Assembly (NCBI RefSeq): GCF_006442815.1
Contig: NZ_VFVL01000011.1
Location: 62,001 to 126,000 of the forward strand
DNA length: 64,000 nucleotides
Source: Mesorhizobium sp. B2-4-3
GTDB taxonomy: Bacteria > Pseudomonadota > Alphaproteobacteria > Rhizobiales > Rhizobiaceae
Reading direction: 5' to 3'
The notes under the pieces were generated by a model that saw only the letters and a list, made by a program, of their open reading frames with translations, was not told the DNA's origin and searched no databases. Position numbers and translations under genes: made by a program. Below are positions 8,067 to 20,246 of this stretch, piece by piece (positions within the stretch are counted from its first letter, which is position 1; every line of letters starts with the position of its first letter).

Positions 8067-8811
8067 GACCGGCTCCAACCGGGCGCCGGAAACAGGCGCC
8101 TTCTTCCAGCGCGACCGCCAGTGGCATCCGCCGGCGTTGACGCCGAACTACAAGAGCTCGGTGCTGCGTTCGCCGCAGAAAGCGCTGCTGTCGTTCGACA
8201 ACACGCTATCGGAATTGACCGGTCCGGTGTTCGGGCATGCGATGCTCGGCGATCTCGACAACGACCTGATCCACAATTTCGCCAGTCCCGGCGAGAGCGC
8301 CATCGGTGAGCGCATCATCGTCCATGGACGCGTGCTGGACGAGCGCGGCAAGGCCGTTCCCGGCGTGCTGCTCGAATTCTGGCAAGCCAATGCAGGCGGC
8401 CGCTATCGGCACAGGAAGGACGGGTATCTTGCGCCGCTCGATCCGAATTTCGGAGGCTGCGGCCGCACCATCACCGGCGAGGACGGCGGCTACGCCTTTC
8501 GCACCGTCAGGCCCGGTCCCTATCCCTGGCCGAACGGACCGAACGACTGGCGGCCGGCGCATATCCATTTTTCCGTGTTCGGCCACGGCTTCGCGCAGCG
8601 GCTGATCACGCAGATGTATTTCGAGGGCGATCCGCTGATCCGGCGCTGTCCGATCGTCGGCGGCATTTCCAACAAGGAAGCTGTCGAGGCGCTGATCGCG
8701 GCGCTCGACATGCAGTCGACCATCCCGATGGACGCGCTTGCCTACAAGTTCGACATCGTGCTGCGCGGGCGGCGCTCGACGCTGTTCGAGAACAGGCCGG
8801 AGGGCAATTGA
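8059..8811 (+). CDS. pcaH: Protocatechuate 3,4-dioxygenase, beta subunit
   Basis: Iron-bearing subunit of the intradiol dioxygenase that cleaves protocatechuate to 3-carboxy-cis,cis-muconate. The non-haem Fe(III) ligands are visible: Tyr in [11 protein letters not shown] or the preceding GRYRHR, Tyr in RPGPYPWP, and both His in [12 protein letters not shown]. The N-terminal helical part ([20 protein letters not shown]) is typical of PcaH. The ATG at 8059 overlaps the end of pcaC and gives 250 residues, close to the usual length. The stop overlaps the pcaG start in an ATGA junction. Confidence 0.95.
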   Translation: MAETGSNRAPETGAFFQRDRQWHPPALTPNYKSSVLRSPQKALLSFDNTLSELTGPVFGHAMLGDLDNDLIHNFASPGESAIGERIIVHGRVLDERGKAVPGVLLEFWQANAGGRYRHRKDGYLAPLDPNFGGCGRTITGEDGGYAFRTVRPGPYPWPNGPNDWRPAHIHFSVFGHGFAQRLITQMYFEGDPLIRRCPIVGGISNKEAVEALIAALDMQSTIPMDALAYKFDIVLRGRRSTLFENRPEGN

Positions 8812-9425
8812 TGACGCAGTCGCTCGACCGGCTGAAGGAAAGCCCTTCGCAGACCGCCGGGCCCTATGTGCATATCGGGCTGACGCCCAATTTCTGCGGC
8901 ATCGGCGGTGTCTATGCGAGCGACCTCGGTTCGGCGATGGTCAACGGTGAGACCAAGGGCGAGCGCATCGAGCTGCGCATCCGCGTGCTCGACGGCACCG
9001 GCACGCCGCTGAGGGACGCGCTGGTCGAGATCTGGCAAGCGGATGCCGAGGGGCTCTACAATTCACCGGCCGAGATGTGCGGCGCCGCCGATCCAAACTT
9101 CCAGGGCTGGGGCCGGCAGCCGACCGACATGGAAACGGGCGTCTGCCTGTTCCGGACGATCAAGCCGGGCAGGGTACCGTTCCGCGACGGGCGGCCGATG
9201 GCGCCGCATATCACGCTGTGGATCGTGGCGCGCGGTATCAATATCGGCCTCAACACCAGGCTCTACTTCTCCGACGAGGAGAAGGCCAATGCCGAGGATC
9301 CCATCCTTGCGCGCATCGAGCATCGCCTGCGCTTGCCGACGCTGATCGCCGAGCGCCGGGGCAATACCTACGTCTTCGATATCCATTTGCAGGGCGAAAA
9401 GGAGACGGTCTTCTTCGACAGCTGA
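8811..9425 (+). CDS. pcaG: Protocatechuate 3,4-dioxygenase, alpha subunit
   Basis: Partner subunit of PcaH; it shares the intradiol dioxygenase fold but does not bind iron. The N-terminus KESPSQTAGPYVHIGLTPNF is the classic PcaG opening, and ALVEIWQADAEGLYNSP and GRVPFRDGRPMAPHITLWI follow. The start is the ATG at 8811, sharing bases with the pcaH stop. About 204 residues, as expected. Confidence 0.95.
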   Translation: MTQSLDRLKESPSQTAGPYVHIGLTPNFCGIGGVYASDLGSAMVNGETKGERIELRIRVLDGTGTPLRDALVEIWQADAEGLYNSPAEMCGAADPNFQGWGRQPTDMETGVCLFRTIKPGRVPFRDGRPMAPHITLWIVARGINIGLNTRLYFSDEEKANAEDPILARIEHRLRLPTLIAERRGNTYVFDIHLQGEKETVFFDS

Positions 9426-9436
9426 CCGTGGCCGCC

Positions 9437-11661
<2,225 letters not shown>

Positions 11662-11674
11662 TCTGCCTGGGCGG

Positions 11675-12880
<1,206 letters not shown>

Positions 12881-13687
12881 CTAGGCAGCTTTCCCTTTGG
12901 CGGTCCCTTGATGCGCCGCCTTGGTGCGGGCGTTCAGGTCGCGCAATGTCTTCAGCTCGAGTTCCGTCGGCGCCGGCGTCTCGTCAAGGGCCTCCTCGGC
13001 AAACTTGACCGTCCAGCCACAGGTTTCCTGCACCTGCTCGCGGCTGACGCCGGGATGCAGCGAGACGACGGTGAATTCCTTCGTCACCGGGTCCGGCTTC
13101 CAGACGGCGAGGTCGGTGATCAGCAAAGTCGGTCCGGCGGTGTCGATGCCGAGGCGCTTGCGATGATCGCCGCCGTCGCCATGGCCGAAGGAGGTGAAGA
13201 AGTCGATCTTCTCGACCATGCCGCGCTTCGACTGCGCCATGGTGATGTAGACCTGCCTCGACGAGGTGGCGATCTCCGGCGCGCCGCCGCCGCCGGGCAG
13301 GCGGGTCTTGGGATGCGCATAGTCGCCGATGACGGTGGTGTTGATGTTGCCGAATTTGTCGAGCTGGGCGGCGCCCAGGAAGCCGATCGAGATGCGGCCG
13401 CCCTGCAGCCAGTAGCGGAACATCTCCGGCACCGCGACGGTGGTGACCGCGGTCTCGCACAACTCGCCGTCGCCGATCGACAGCGGCAGCACGTCGGGCG
13501 CGGTGCCGATGGTGCCGCTCTCATAGATCAGCGTGATGTCGGGAGCATGGGTCAGCCGCGCGACGTTGCAGGCGGCCGACGGCGCGCCGATGCCGACGAA
13601 GCAGACATCGTCGCTTTTCAGCGCGCGGCTGGCGGCGATCGTCATCATCTCGTTCGGGGTGAAACTGATATCCTTCGCGTCGCTCAT
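12881..13687 (-). CDS. pcaJ: 3-oxoadipate CoA-transferase, subunit B
   Basis: Type I CoA-transferase subunit that, with PcaI, activates 3-oxoadipate with CoA from succinyl-CoA. The active-site Glu lies in IYESGTIGTAPDVLP, and the glycine-rich LPGGGGAPEIATS is typical of the GctB-like branch. The ATG at 13687 lies in the pcaI stop codon (ATGA) and gives 268 residues; longer upstream reading is the shadow of pcaI. Confidence 0.91.
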   Translation of the reverse strand: MSDAKDISFTPNEMMTIAASRALKSDDVCFVGIGAPSAACNVARLTHAPDITLIYESGTIGTAPDVLPLSIGDGELCETAVTTVAVPEMFRYWLQGGRISIGFLGAAQLDKFGNINTTVIGDYAHPKTRLPGGGGAPEIATSSRQVYITMAQSKRGMVEKIDFFTSFGHGDGGDHRKRLGIDTAGPTLLITDLAVWKPDPVTKEFTVVSLHPGVSREQVQETCGWTVKFAEEALDETPAPTELELKTLRDLNARTKAAHQGTAKGKAA

Positions 13688-14541
13688 GCGGCCTTCCTCA
13701 GATGCTCGACACGACCGGCAAAGTCGTCCGCGCTGCTCTCGATGACGTTCTGCTGGATCCACGCTTGAAAACGGTCGCGGTCGGCGGCGATCTCGTCCCA
13801 TTCCAGATAGGCGGCATTGTCGCGCTCGTAATAGCCATGCGTGTAGGAGGGGTGCGAGCCGCCCGGCACGACCGAGATCACCGCGATCGTCCAGTTCGGC
13901 AGCACGGTGAGATTGGGGTGGAGGTCATCGAAATTGTCCACAACTTCCTCGACCGTCACCACGGCGCGCTTTGCGGCAAGGACGGCCTCCTTCTGGATGC
14001 CGATAATGCCCTCGACCAGCACGTTGCCTTTCCGGTCCGCCTTCTGCGCATGGATGAAGGTGACGTCGGGCCGGATCGCCGGAACGGCGGCCAGCACCTC
14101 GCCAGTGAACGGGCAAGCGACGGATTTGATGTTCGGGTTGACTTCAGCCAGGCCGGCGCCGCGATAGCCGCGAAACACAGCGCAGGGCAGGCCGGCGGCG
14201 CCCGCCTCATAGGCATTGGCCATGCCGGCGTGGCTGTGCTCCTCGACCTCGATGGCGCGCGGAAAGCCATTCTCGATGGCGTCGCGGGCGCGCCTGAGCA
14301 GGCCGACGCCCGGATTGCCGACATAGGAGAAGACGACCTTCCTCGCCATGCCCATGCCGATCATCTGGTCGTAGATCAGGTCGGGCGTCATGCGGATCAG
14401 CGTCAGCTCGCGAAAGCCCTGGCGGATCGCCTCATGCGCGGCGGCGGTCGGGATCAGATGGGTGAAGCCCTCGAAAGCGACAGTGTCGCCGTCATGCAGA
14501 TTTTCCGCGACCGCCTCTTTCAGCGGCAGGAACTTGACCAT
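13684..14541 (-). CDS. pcaI: 3-oxoadipate CoA-transferase, subunit A
   Basis: CoA-transferase alpha subunit, 285 residues, opening LPLKEAVAENLHDGDTVAFEGFTHLIP and carrying the TFIHAQKADRKGNVLVEG segment of the GctA-like family. It is the first gene of pcaIJF and diverges from pcaR; a 15-base palindrome lies 24-38 bases upstream of its start codon. The pcaIJF order with divergent pcaR is the arrangement known from Sinorhizobium meliloti. Confidence 0.91.
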   Translation of the reverse strand: MVKFLPLKEAVAENLHDGDTVAFEGFTHLIPTAAAHEAIRQGFRELTLIRMTPDLIYDQMIGMGMARKVVFSYVGNPGVGLLRRARDAIENGFPRAIEVEEHSHAGMANAYEAGAAGLPCAVFRGYRGAGLAEVNPNIKSVACPFTGEVLAAVPAIRPDVTFIHAQKADRKGNVLVEGIIGIQKEAVLAAKRAVVTVEEVVDNFDDLHPNLTVLPNWTIAVISVVPGGSHPSYTHGYYERDNAAYLEWDEIAADRDRFQAWIQQNVIESSADDFAGRVEHLRKAA

Positions 14542-14564
14542 CTCCAGGCTCCGTGGTGCGAAAA

Positions 14565-14579
14565 GTTCGTATTGCGAAC
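14565..14579. promoter_or_regulatory. PcaR-type operator
   Basis: GTTCGTATTGCGAAC is a perfect GTTCG-N5-CGAAC palindrome in the 106-base pcaI/pcaR divergent region. Its left half matches the 15-base site I recall for Pseudomonas putida PcaR, and the spacing fits an IclR-family dimer. Confidence 0.65.
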
Positions 14580-14647
14580 ATATGTTTTATATGGGATACT
14601 TTTAACTCCAAACTTTGCATTGAGTCAACGCCGGCCTGGAGGCGCTC

Positions 14648-15418
14648 GTGGAAGAGGAATCCATTTCACGCGACCATGTCGGTTCGCTGGCGCGTGGCCT
14701 TGCGGTGATGGAAATCCTCGCGCGCCATCCGGCCGGCATGACGCTGACCGAGATGGCCGAGGAAGCGGATCTGACCCGCGCGGGGGCCCGCCGCTTTCTG
14801 CTGACATTGGTCGCGACGGGCTATGCGACGCAATCCGGCCGGCTGTTTTCGCTGTCGCCGCGCCTTTTGACCGTCGCGCGGACCTGGCTCGGCGGTGCTT
14901 CGCTCTGGACGTTCGCGGCGCCTGTCATGCGCGAGGTGGCCGGCAAATTCGACGAAGCCTGCAACGCCGCGGTGCTGTCGGGCGAGGACGTCGTCTATGT
15001 CGCGCGCATTCCTGGCCGTCGAATCCTGAGCGTTGCGCTCGATGTCGGCACGCGGCTGCCGGCCTATTGCACGTCGATGGGGCGAGTGCTGCTTTCCGGC
15101 CTGGCGGGGGATGAGTTGAAGGCCTTCCTTGCTGAAGCGGCCATCGAGCGGCGGACGCCGAAGACGATCACCGGTCGCGCCGCGCTGGGCAAGGCCATCG
15201 ACAAGGCGAGGGCGGAGGGCTTTGCCATCGTCGACGAAGAGTTGGAACCCGGCCTGCGCTCGATCGCGGTGCCGATCGTCGATCGCGCCGGCCGCATAGT
15301 CGCCGCCATCAACGTCTCGACCCAGTCGGCGCGTTTCTCGGTCGCGGCGATGGAGCGCGACATCCTGCCGGTGCTGCGGAAGGCCAAGCAGCGCATCGAG
15401 GAATTCTTCTTCGTTTGA
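14648..15418 (+). CDS. pcaR: IclR-family regulator of the beta-ketoadipate pathway
   Basis: IclR-type activator predicted to respond to 3-oxoadipate. The N-terminal winged helix (about residues 8-75, TLTEMAEEADLTRAGARRFL) precedes a GAF-like effector domain with CNAAVLSGEDVVYVARIPGR, RLPAYCTSMGRVLLSGL and EELEPGLRSIAVPIVDRAGR, all standard for PcaR/PobR/CatR. The start is a GTG at 14648 with a TGGAGG site. Divergence from pcaIJF and the intervening palindrome support the assignment. Whether it also controls pcaDCHGB-pobA is open; the site at 6806-6824 suggests it may. Confidence 0.9.
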   Translation: MEEESISRDHVGSLARGLAVMEILARHPAGMTLTEMAEEADLTRAGARRFLLTLVATGYATQSGRLFSLSPRLLTVARTWLGGASLWTFAAPVMREVAGKFDEACNAAVLSGEDVVYVARIPGRRILSVALDVGTRLPAYCTSMGRVLLSGLAGDELKAFLAEAAIERRTPKTITGRAALGKAIDKARAEGFAIVDEELEPGLRSIAVPIVDRAGRIVAAINVSTQSARFSVAAMERDILPVLRKAKQRIEEFFFV

Positions 15419-15471
15419 TGCCCAACCGACCGTTGGGCCGAAGGCCGTTGACGCTTCATTTCAGATACGCT

Positions 15472-15504
15472 AATGAACAGGATTATACAGGTTCATTGAA
15501 CAGG
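15472..15504. promoter_or_regulatory. GntR/UTRA operator region
   Basis: AATGAAC (15472-15478) and GTTCATT (15491-15497) form inverted arms; GTTCATTGAAC (15491-15501) is a compact palindrome; and TGAACAGG occurs twice (15474-15481, 15497-15504). The cluster ends 8 bases before the ATG of the GntR gene at 15512 and overlaps its ribosome site region, as expected for autorepression. Confidence 0.55.
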
Positions 15505-15511
15505 TATCGAT

Positions 15512-16237
15512 ATGGCCCGTCGCGCGACGCAGATCACACCCGGCACGGGCAAGCCCGAGCAGATCGCGACGGTTCTGGAGCATGAGATACGCTCCGGCCT
15601 GCTCGGCTTTGGCGACCGCCTGCAGAGCGAGAACGAGCTCGTCCAACGCTTCTCCGTCAGCCGCAACACGGTCCGCAAGGGACTGGAGGAACTGTCGAGC
15701 CGCGGGCTGATTACCACCAAGGTCGGCATCGGCTCCTTCGTGACCTTCGACGGCATGCCGGTCGATGACGCGATCGGCTGGTCGCGCGCGCTTGCCAATG
15801 CGGGCGCCAATGCCGAGACTCGCACATTGCGGCTCGAGATCATCGAGGACGCGGAACTGGCGGCCAGGCTCGGCGTCGAGAGCTCGTCCTTCATCGCGGT
15901 CGACCGCGCCCGCACCAATGCCGATGACGGCCACGCAATCTCGATCGAGCGCAGCCGCCTGCCGCTATCGCCCGAATTGGAAGACATACCCCTGCGCGGC
16001 CTGCGCGAAGGCACGCTGCACCAGACGCTGCGCGGGGCAGGGCTGGTGCCCGATCACGGCGAGGAGTGGGTCGATATCGAGATGCTGAGCGCGGCCGACG
16101 CCGCGATCCTCGCCTGCGCGCCCGGCACGCCGTTCCTGCGCACGCGCCGCCTGACGCGCGCCGCCGACGGGCGCGCCATCGAATTCGTCACAAGCCTGCT
16201 CAACCCCGCGCATTTCGCGCTGCATCTGGAGTTCTGA
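15512..16237 (+). CDS. GntR-family regulator with UTRA domain (HutC subfamily)
   Basis: Repressor with an N-terminal winged helix (residues 15-75, RLQSENELVQRFSVSRNTVR) and a C-terminal UTRA ligand domain (about 90-240) that in this family binds sugars, amino acids or their phosphates. It is the first gene of an apparent operon with the ADP-ribosylglycohydrolase (two-base gap), PfkB kinase and importer. Repeats of TGAACAGG upstream probably form its operator. The ligand is likely a metabolite of the imported compound. Confidence 0.9.
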   Translation: MARRATQITPGTGKPEQIATVLEHEIRSGLLGFGDRLQSENELVQRFSVSRNTVRKGLEELSSRGLITTKVGIGSFVTFDGMPVDDAIGWSRALANAGANAETRTLRLEIIEDAELAARLGVESSSFIAVDRARTNADDGHAISIERSRLPLSPELEDIPLRGLREGTLHQTLRGAGLVPDHGEEWVDIEMLSAADAAILACAPGTPFLRTRRLTRAADGRAIEFVTSLLNPAHFALHLEF

Positions 16238-16239
16238 GC

Positions 16240-17274
16240 ATGGCGGACGCTGCCTCGATGGATCGGGCAATGGGCGCGCTGATCGGCGGGGCGCTTGGCG
16301 ATGCGCTGGGCATGCCGACGCAGCTTCTGTCGCCGGCCCGCATCGCCGAGCTCTACGGCCATGTCGAGGATTTCGTCGCGCCTGCCGCCGACCACCCGGT
16401 GTCGAAAGGATTGCCGGCCGGCGCGATCACCGACGACACCGAACAAGCGCTGCTGCTCGGCCGCGTCCTGGTCGAGTCCGGCGACCGTTTCGACCATGCG
16501 CGCTGGGTCAACGCGCTGCTCGACTGGGAGCGCGACGTCAAGGCGCGCGGCAGCTACGACTTGCTTGGACCATCGACCAAGCGCGCCATCGACGCCATCA
16601 ACAGCGGCGTGCCGGCCGAAGAGGCCGGGCGCGGCGGCGACACCAATGGCGCGGCGATGCGCATCGCGCCGGTCGGCATCATGATGCCGCCGGAGCCGCT
16701 CGCGGCACTGGTCGCCAAGGTGGCGGAAACCTGCCGGGCCACGCACAACACATCCATCGCAATAGCTTCCGCCAGTGCCGTTGCCGCCGCCGTCACTCTC
16801 GGTGTCTCGGGCGGCGACTGGCGCGCCGCTTCCGGCCATGCGGTCGCAGCCGCGAGACTGGGCGCTGCGCTCGGCAATTGGGTCACCGGCGGCGACATCG
16901 CCGCGCGCATTGTCTGGGCGCAGGACCTTGTCCGCGGCAAGGCGGAGAAGGAAGCGATCAAGCTGATCGTCGACCTGGTCGGCACCGGCGTCGCCAGCCA
17001 GGAATCGGTGCCGGCGGCATTCGCGGTGCTGGAGGTCGCGCAAGGCGATGCATGGCGGGCTGCGGTGATCGCGGCCAATCTCGGCGGCGACACCGACACG
17101 ATCGGGGCGATTACCGCTGGCATGGCGGGCGCCTGCGCCGGGCTGTCGAAGCTGCCGCAGGATCGTATCGCTGAGCTGCATGGGATCGACATCGCGGAGG
17201 TCCACGCCCTGGCTGCGGATCTGATCGCGGCCCGGACGGCCAAGACCGGTCCAGGCAAGGAGAACGCGGCGTGA
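16240..17274 (+). CDS. ADP-ribosylglycohydrolase (DraG/ARH) family protein
   Basis: Predicted Mg-dependent N- or O-glycoside hydrolase of 344 residues. All family metal motifs are present: ALIGGALGDALGMPTQ at the N-terminus, T64-D65-D66-T67 in AITDDTEQA, the central GRGGDTNGAAMRIAPVG, and D284/D286 in NLGGDTDTIGAITAGMAG. Family members remove ADP-ribose from proteins or cleave ribosyl linkages. Here it sits two bases after a GntR regulator and overlaps a PfkB kinase gene, with an ABC importer downstream, which argues for catabolism of an imported glycoside rather than protein de-modification. No dinitrogenase-reductase or ADP-ribosyltransferase gene lies nearby. Confidence 0.88.
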   Translation: MADAASMDRAMGALIGGALGDALGMPTQLLSPARIAELYGHVEDFVAPAADHPVSKGLPAGAITDDTEQALLLGRVLVESGDRFDHARWVNALLDWERDVKARGSYDLLGPSTKRAIDAINSGVPAEEAGRGGDTNGAAMRIAPVGIMMPPEPLAALVAKVAETCRATHNTSIAIASASAVAAAVTLGVSGGDWRAASGHAVAAARLGAALGNWVTGGDIAARIVWAQDLVRGKAEKEAIKLIVDLVGTGVASQESVPAAFAVLEVAQGDAWRAAVIAANLGGDTDTIGAITAGMAGACAGLSKLPQDRIAELHGIDIAEVHALAADLIAARTAKTGPGKENAA

Positions 17275-18245
17275 GTGGGCGGCTCGTCCATGTCGGCAGC
17301 GCGGTGGTCGACTATGTCTACCGCATCGACGCCTTGCCGGCGGCCGGCACGGAAAAGACCGCGTCAGCTTACGCCCGCGTCGCCGGCGGCGGCTTCAACA
17401 TGATGGTCGCGGCGAGCCGCACCGGCATGAAGGTTGTGTTCGGCGGCCAGCTCGGCACCGGACCGGACGGAGACTTCCTGCGCGCCGCCTTGGCCGCCGA
17501 AGGTATCGAGGCGCTGACGCCGCCGTCGCCCCTCATGGATAGCGGCAATTGCGTTGCCATGATCAGCAGCGACGCGGAGCGAACCTTCGTCTCGTGGCCG
17601 GGCGCCGAGAGCCGCCTCACGCTCGACATGATGGCGCCCGTCCACGTCGTTCCAGGCGATTGGGTTTTCACCTCCGGCTATACGCTGAGCTATCCCGGCA
17701 GCCGTGACGCGCTCACCGACTGGATCGAGGCGCTGCCGGCTGACATTCCCTTCGTCTTCGATCCGACGCCGGTGATCGCTGATATTCCGCGGCCGATCCT
17801 GGACAGGGTGCTGGCGCGCACGACCTGGCTGAGCTGCAACACCGACGAGGCCGCAGAGATCGCCGGCGCCGGCGATGCCCAAACCGTCGCCATCCGGTTG
17901 CTCGCCGAACATTGCCCCAGAGCCGAAGGCGTCGTCATCCGCGCCGGCGCGCATGGCTGCCTGGTGCGCAAGGCCGACGGCGGCACCCGCGCGGTACCTG
18001 GTTTCAAGGTGGAGGCGCTCGATACCAACGGCGCGGGCGACACGCATATCGGCGCCTTCGTCAGCGCCTTGGCGCGCGGTATGTCGCCTTGCGAGGCGGC
18101 CCGTTACGCCAACGCCGCCGCGGCGCTTTCCGTCACCCGCCATGGCGGGTCTTCGGCGCCGACCGACATGGAAATCCAGGAATTCCTGACCCAGCGCGGC
18201 GAAGCAATGACCGCGCATGGCCAGGAGGAAACGGCTGCAACTTAA
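17271..18245 (+). CDS. PfkB-family carbohydrate kinase
   Basis: Ribokinase-fold kinase of 324 residues. It carries the N-terminal GGGFNMMVAASRTGMKVVFG (sugar-binding glycines) and the C-terminal catalytic motif D251-TNGAG-D257 in DTNGAGDTHIGAFV. The start is a GTG that overlaps the preceding stop. Likely substrates are ribose, a nucleoside or a related sugar released by the upstream glycohydrolase. It cannot be separated from pseudouridine or inosine-guanosine kinases by motif alone. Confidence 0.88.
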   Translation: MSGRLVHVGSAVVDYVYRIDALPAAGTEKTASAYARVAGGGFNMMVAASRTGMKVVFGGQLGTGPDGDFLRAALAAEGIEALTPPSPLMDSGNCVAMISSDAERTFVSWPGAESRLTLDMMAPVHVVPGDWVFTSGYTLSYPGSRDALTDWIEALPADIPFVFDPTPVIADIPRPILDRVLARTTWLSCNTDEAAEIAGAGDAQTVAIRLLAEHCPRAEGVVIRAGAHGCLVRKADGGTRAVPGFKVEALDTNGAGDTHIGAFVSALARGMSPCEAARYANAAAALSVTRHGGSSAPTDMEIQEFLTQRGEAMTAHGQEETAAT

Positions 18246-18283
18246 AAGCCCATCAACCGGGCAAACAATGAGAGGAAAAGAAC

Positions 18284-19348
18284 ATGCGCATGCCCAGACT
18301 GACCGCTTTCCTGACGGCGACCGCCGTCCTCGTTTCCGCCTTCACGTTGGCAGCACAAGCAGCCGAGGAAGTGCATGTGCTCAACTGGAAGGGCTACGGC
18401 GCCGACGAGCCCTGGGCGGTCGCCAATTTCGAGAAGGCGACCGGCTTCAAGGTGGTCAACGACTTCTTCAACTCCGAACAGGAGATGCTGACCAAGATCC
18501 GCACCAATCCCGGCCTCTACGACGTCGTCATGATCAATGCCGCCTTCAACGACCAAGCGATGGCCGGCAAGCTGATCCAACCGATCGACGTTTCGAAGCT
18601 TTCCAATTACGCCGACATCGCCAAGGACAAGGCCGGCTCGCCGATGCTGAACCATGACGGCAAGGTCTATGGCGTGCCGTGGGTGTGGGGCCTGACGGCT
18701 CTGGCCATCAACGAAAAATCCTTCGACAAGCCGCCGACGAGCATCGCCGAGATGTGGAACCCTGCGCATAAGGGTCGCGTCATCATCCGCGACGACGCCG
18801 TCGAGGCGGTGCAGTTCGGCGCGCTCGCGTCGGGTCAGGACATCAACGACATCAAGGATATGGACGCGGTCAAGGCGAAGCTCACCTCGCTGATGCCGCA
18901 GATCAAGACCTTCTGGAGTTCGGAAAACGACTGGAACCAGATGGTCGCGTCCAACCAGATCGACATCGGCACCTATTGGAGCGGTTCGGCCGATCGCGCC
19001 AAGACGCATTTCAAGCTGCCGGTCTCGCTGGTCATCCCGCAGGAAGGCTCGGTCGCCTGGCTGGATGCCTTCTCGATCCCCGTCGGCTCCAAGAACGTCG
19101 CCGGCGCCGAGGCCTTCATCAACTATATGATCGACCCGAAATTCTATGTCGAATGGGTGACCAAGGTTGGCGCGCCGGTTTCGGCCAACACCAAGGCGGT
19201 CGACGCGCTGCCGGAGGACGCCTTCAACCGCAAGGTCATGGGCAGCCCGGACGTCGCCAAGCGTATCCAGTTCCAAGCGCCGATCACCGACGAGCAGCGC
19301 GAAAAATATCTGGCGCTGTGGCAGGAGCTGAAGGTCAACGTGAAGTAA
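18284..19348 (+). CDS. PotD/PotF-like ABC transporter substrate-binding protein
   Basis: Periplasmic receptor with a Sec signal peptide of about 26 residues (cleavage at AQA). The mature protein starts EEVHVLNWKGYGADEPWAV and belongs to the extracellular solute-binding family that includes polyamine, thiamine and small-molecule receptors; DVVMINAAFNDQAMA and YGVPWVWGLTALAINEKSF are typical. Polyamines are not assured: the characteristic acidic and aromatic ligands cannot be judged here. It lies 38 bases after the PfkB gene with an AGAGGAAA site. Confidence 0.9.
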   Translation: MRMPRLTAFLTATAVLVSAFTLAAQAAEEVHVLNWKGYGADEPWAVANFEKATGFKVVNDFFNSEQEMLTKIRTNPGLYDVVMINAAFNDQAMAGKLIQPIDVSKLSNYADIAKDKAGSPMLNHDGKVYGVPWVWGLTALAINEKSFDKPPTSIAEMWNPAHKGRVIIRDDAVEAVQFGALASGQDINDIKDMDAVKAKLTSLMPQIKTFWSSENDWNQMVASNQIDIGTYWSGSADRAKTHFKLPVSLVIPQEGSVAWLDAFSIPVGSKNVAGAEAFINYMIDPKFYVEWVTKVGAPVSANTKAVDALPEDAFNRKVMGSPDVAKRIQFQAPITDEQREKYLALWQELKVNVK

Positions 19349-19376
19349 CAGGCGTCTTTCGGGAGGAGAGGCAAAA

Positions 19377-20246
19377 ATGGCTGACCAGCTTGCGATCGGT
19401 TCGCGCCGCGGACTGAAGCCGGCCCTGCCGCTTCTCCTTCCAGCCTATCTGTGGCTGACGGTGGCGATCTTCCTGCCGCTGTCGGCCATGGTGTTCTTCT
19501 CCTTCATGACCGACCTGCCGCTGGCAGGGAAGGAGTGGGCCTTCACCCTCGGCAATTACGAGGCCTTCTTTTCGCAAAGCCTCTATTCGCGGCTTCTGCT
19601 TTCATCGCTGCGGCTCGGCCTCGAAGTGACGCTGTGGTGCGTCGTCATCGGCTATCCGGCGGCCTATGTGCTGGCCAAGGTGCTCAAGGGGCGCAGCCGC
19701 GAGGCGATCTTCCTGCTCGTCATCCTGCCGTTCTGGTCGAACGGGCTGGTGCGCATCTTCTCCTGGGCGATGGTGCTGCGCGAAGGCGGCATCCTCGACA
19801 CAGCGCTCAACGCGGTGCTGCCGTTCAAGATCAACATCGACCTCATGTATTCCTATCCGGCCGTCATCATCGGCCTGGTGCACTCCTATGTGCCCTACAT
19901 GGTGCTGACCTGCTACCTCACTCTGCAGGCCATCGACGACTCGTTGATCGAGGCCGGACGCTCGCTCGGCGCCTCGCGGCGGCAGGTGCTGTGGCGGGTC
20001 ATCATCCCGCTGTCGATGCCGGGCCTGATCGCGGGCTCAGCGCTCATCTTCGTGCCGGTGGTCGGCTCGTTCATGGAGCCGCGCATCCTCGGCGGCCGCA
20101 CCGGCACCTTCTACGGCACCGTCATCGAGGACCAGTTCGCCGCCGTGTTCAACTGGCCCTTGGGCGCCGCGCTTTCCTTCATCCTGCTCGCGGTCGTGCT
20201 GATCATCCTGGCGCTGGCGGCACCGGTCCTGCGGAGGGCCGGCTGA
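19377..20246 (+). CDS. PotB/PotH-like ABC transporter permease
   Basis: Inner-membrane subunit of 289 residues with about six transmembrane helices and the EAA coupling loop IEAGRSLGASRRQVLWRVII near residue 195. The longer periplasmic loop after the first helix (DLPLAGKEWAFTLGNYEAFF) is typical of the PotB/PotH partner. It shares one base with the next permease gene. Confidence 0.92.
   Translation: MADQLAIGSRRGLKPALPLLLPAYLWLTVAIFLPLSAMVFFSFMTDLPLAGKEWAFTLGNYEAFFSQSLYSRLLLSSLRLGLEVTLWCVVIGYPAAYVLAKVLKGRSREAIFLLVILPFWSNGLVRIFSWAMVLREGGILDTALNAVLPFKINIDLMYSYPAVIIGLVHSYVPYMVLTCYLTLQAIDDSLIEAGRSLGASRRQVLWRVIIPLSMPGLIAGSALIFVPVVGSFMEPRILGGRTGTFYGTVIEDQFAAVFNWPLGAALSFILLAVVLIILALAAPVLRRAG

Noticed and set aside
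16240..17274. Nitrogenase-regulating DraG
   Set aside because: No draT or nitrogenase genes are nearby and the operon context is catabolic, so only the family assignment is kept.
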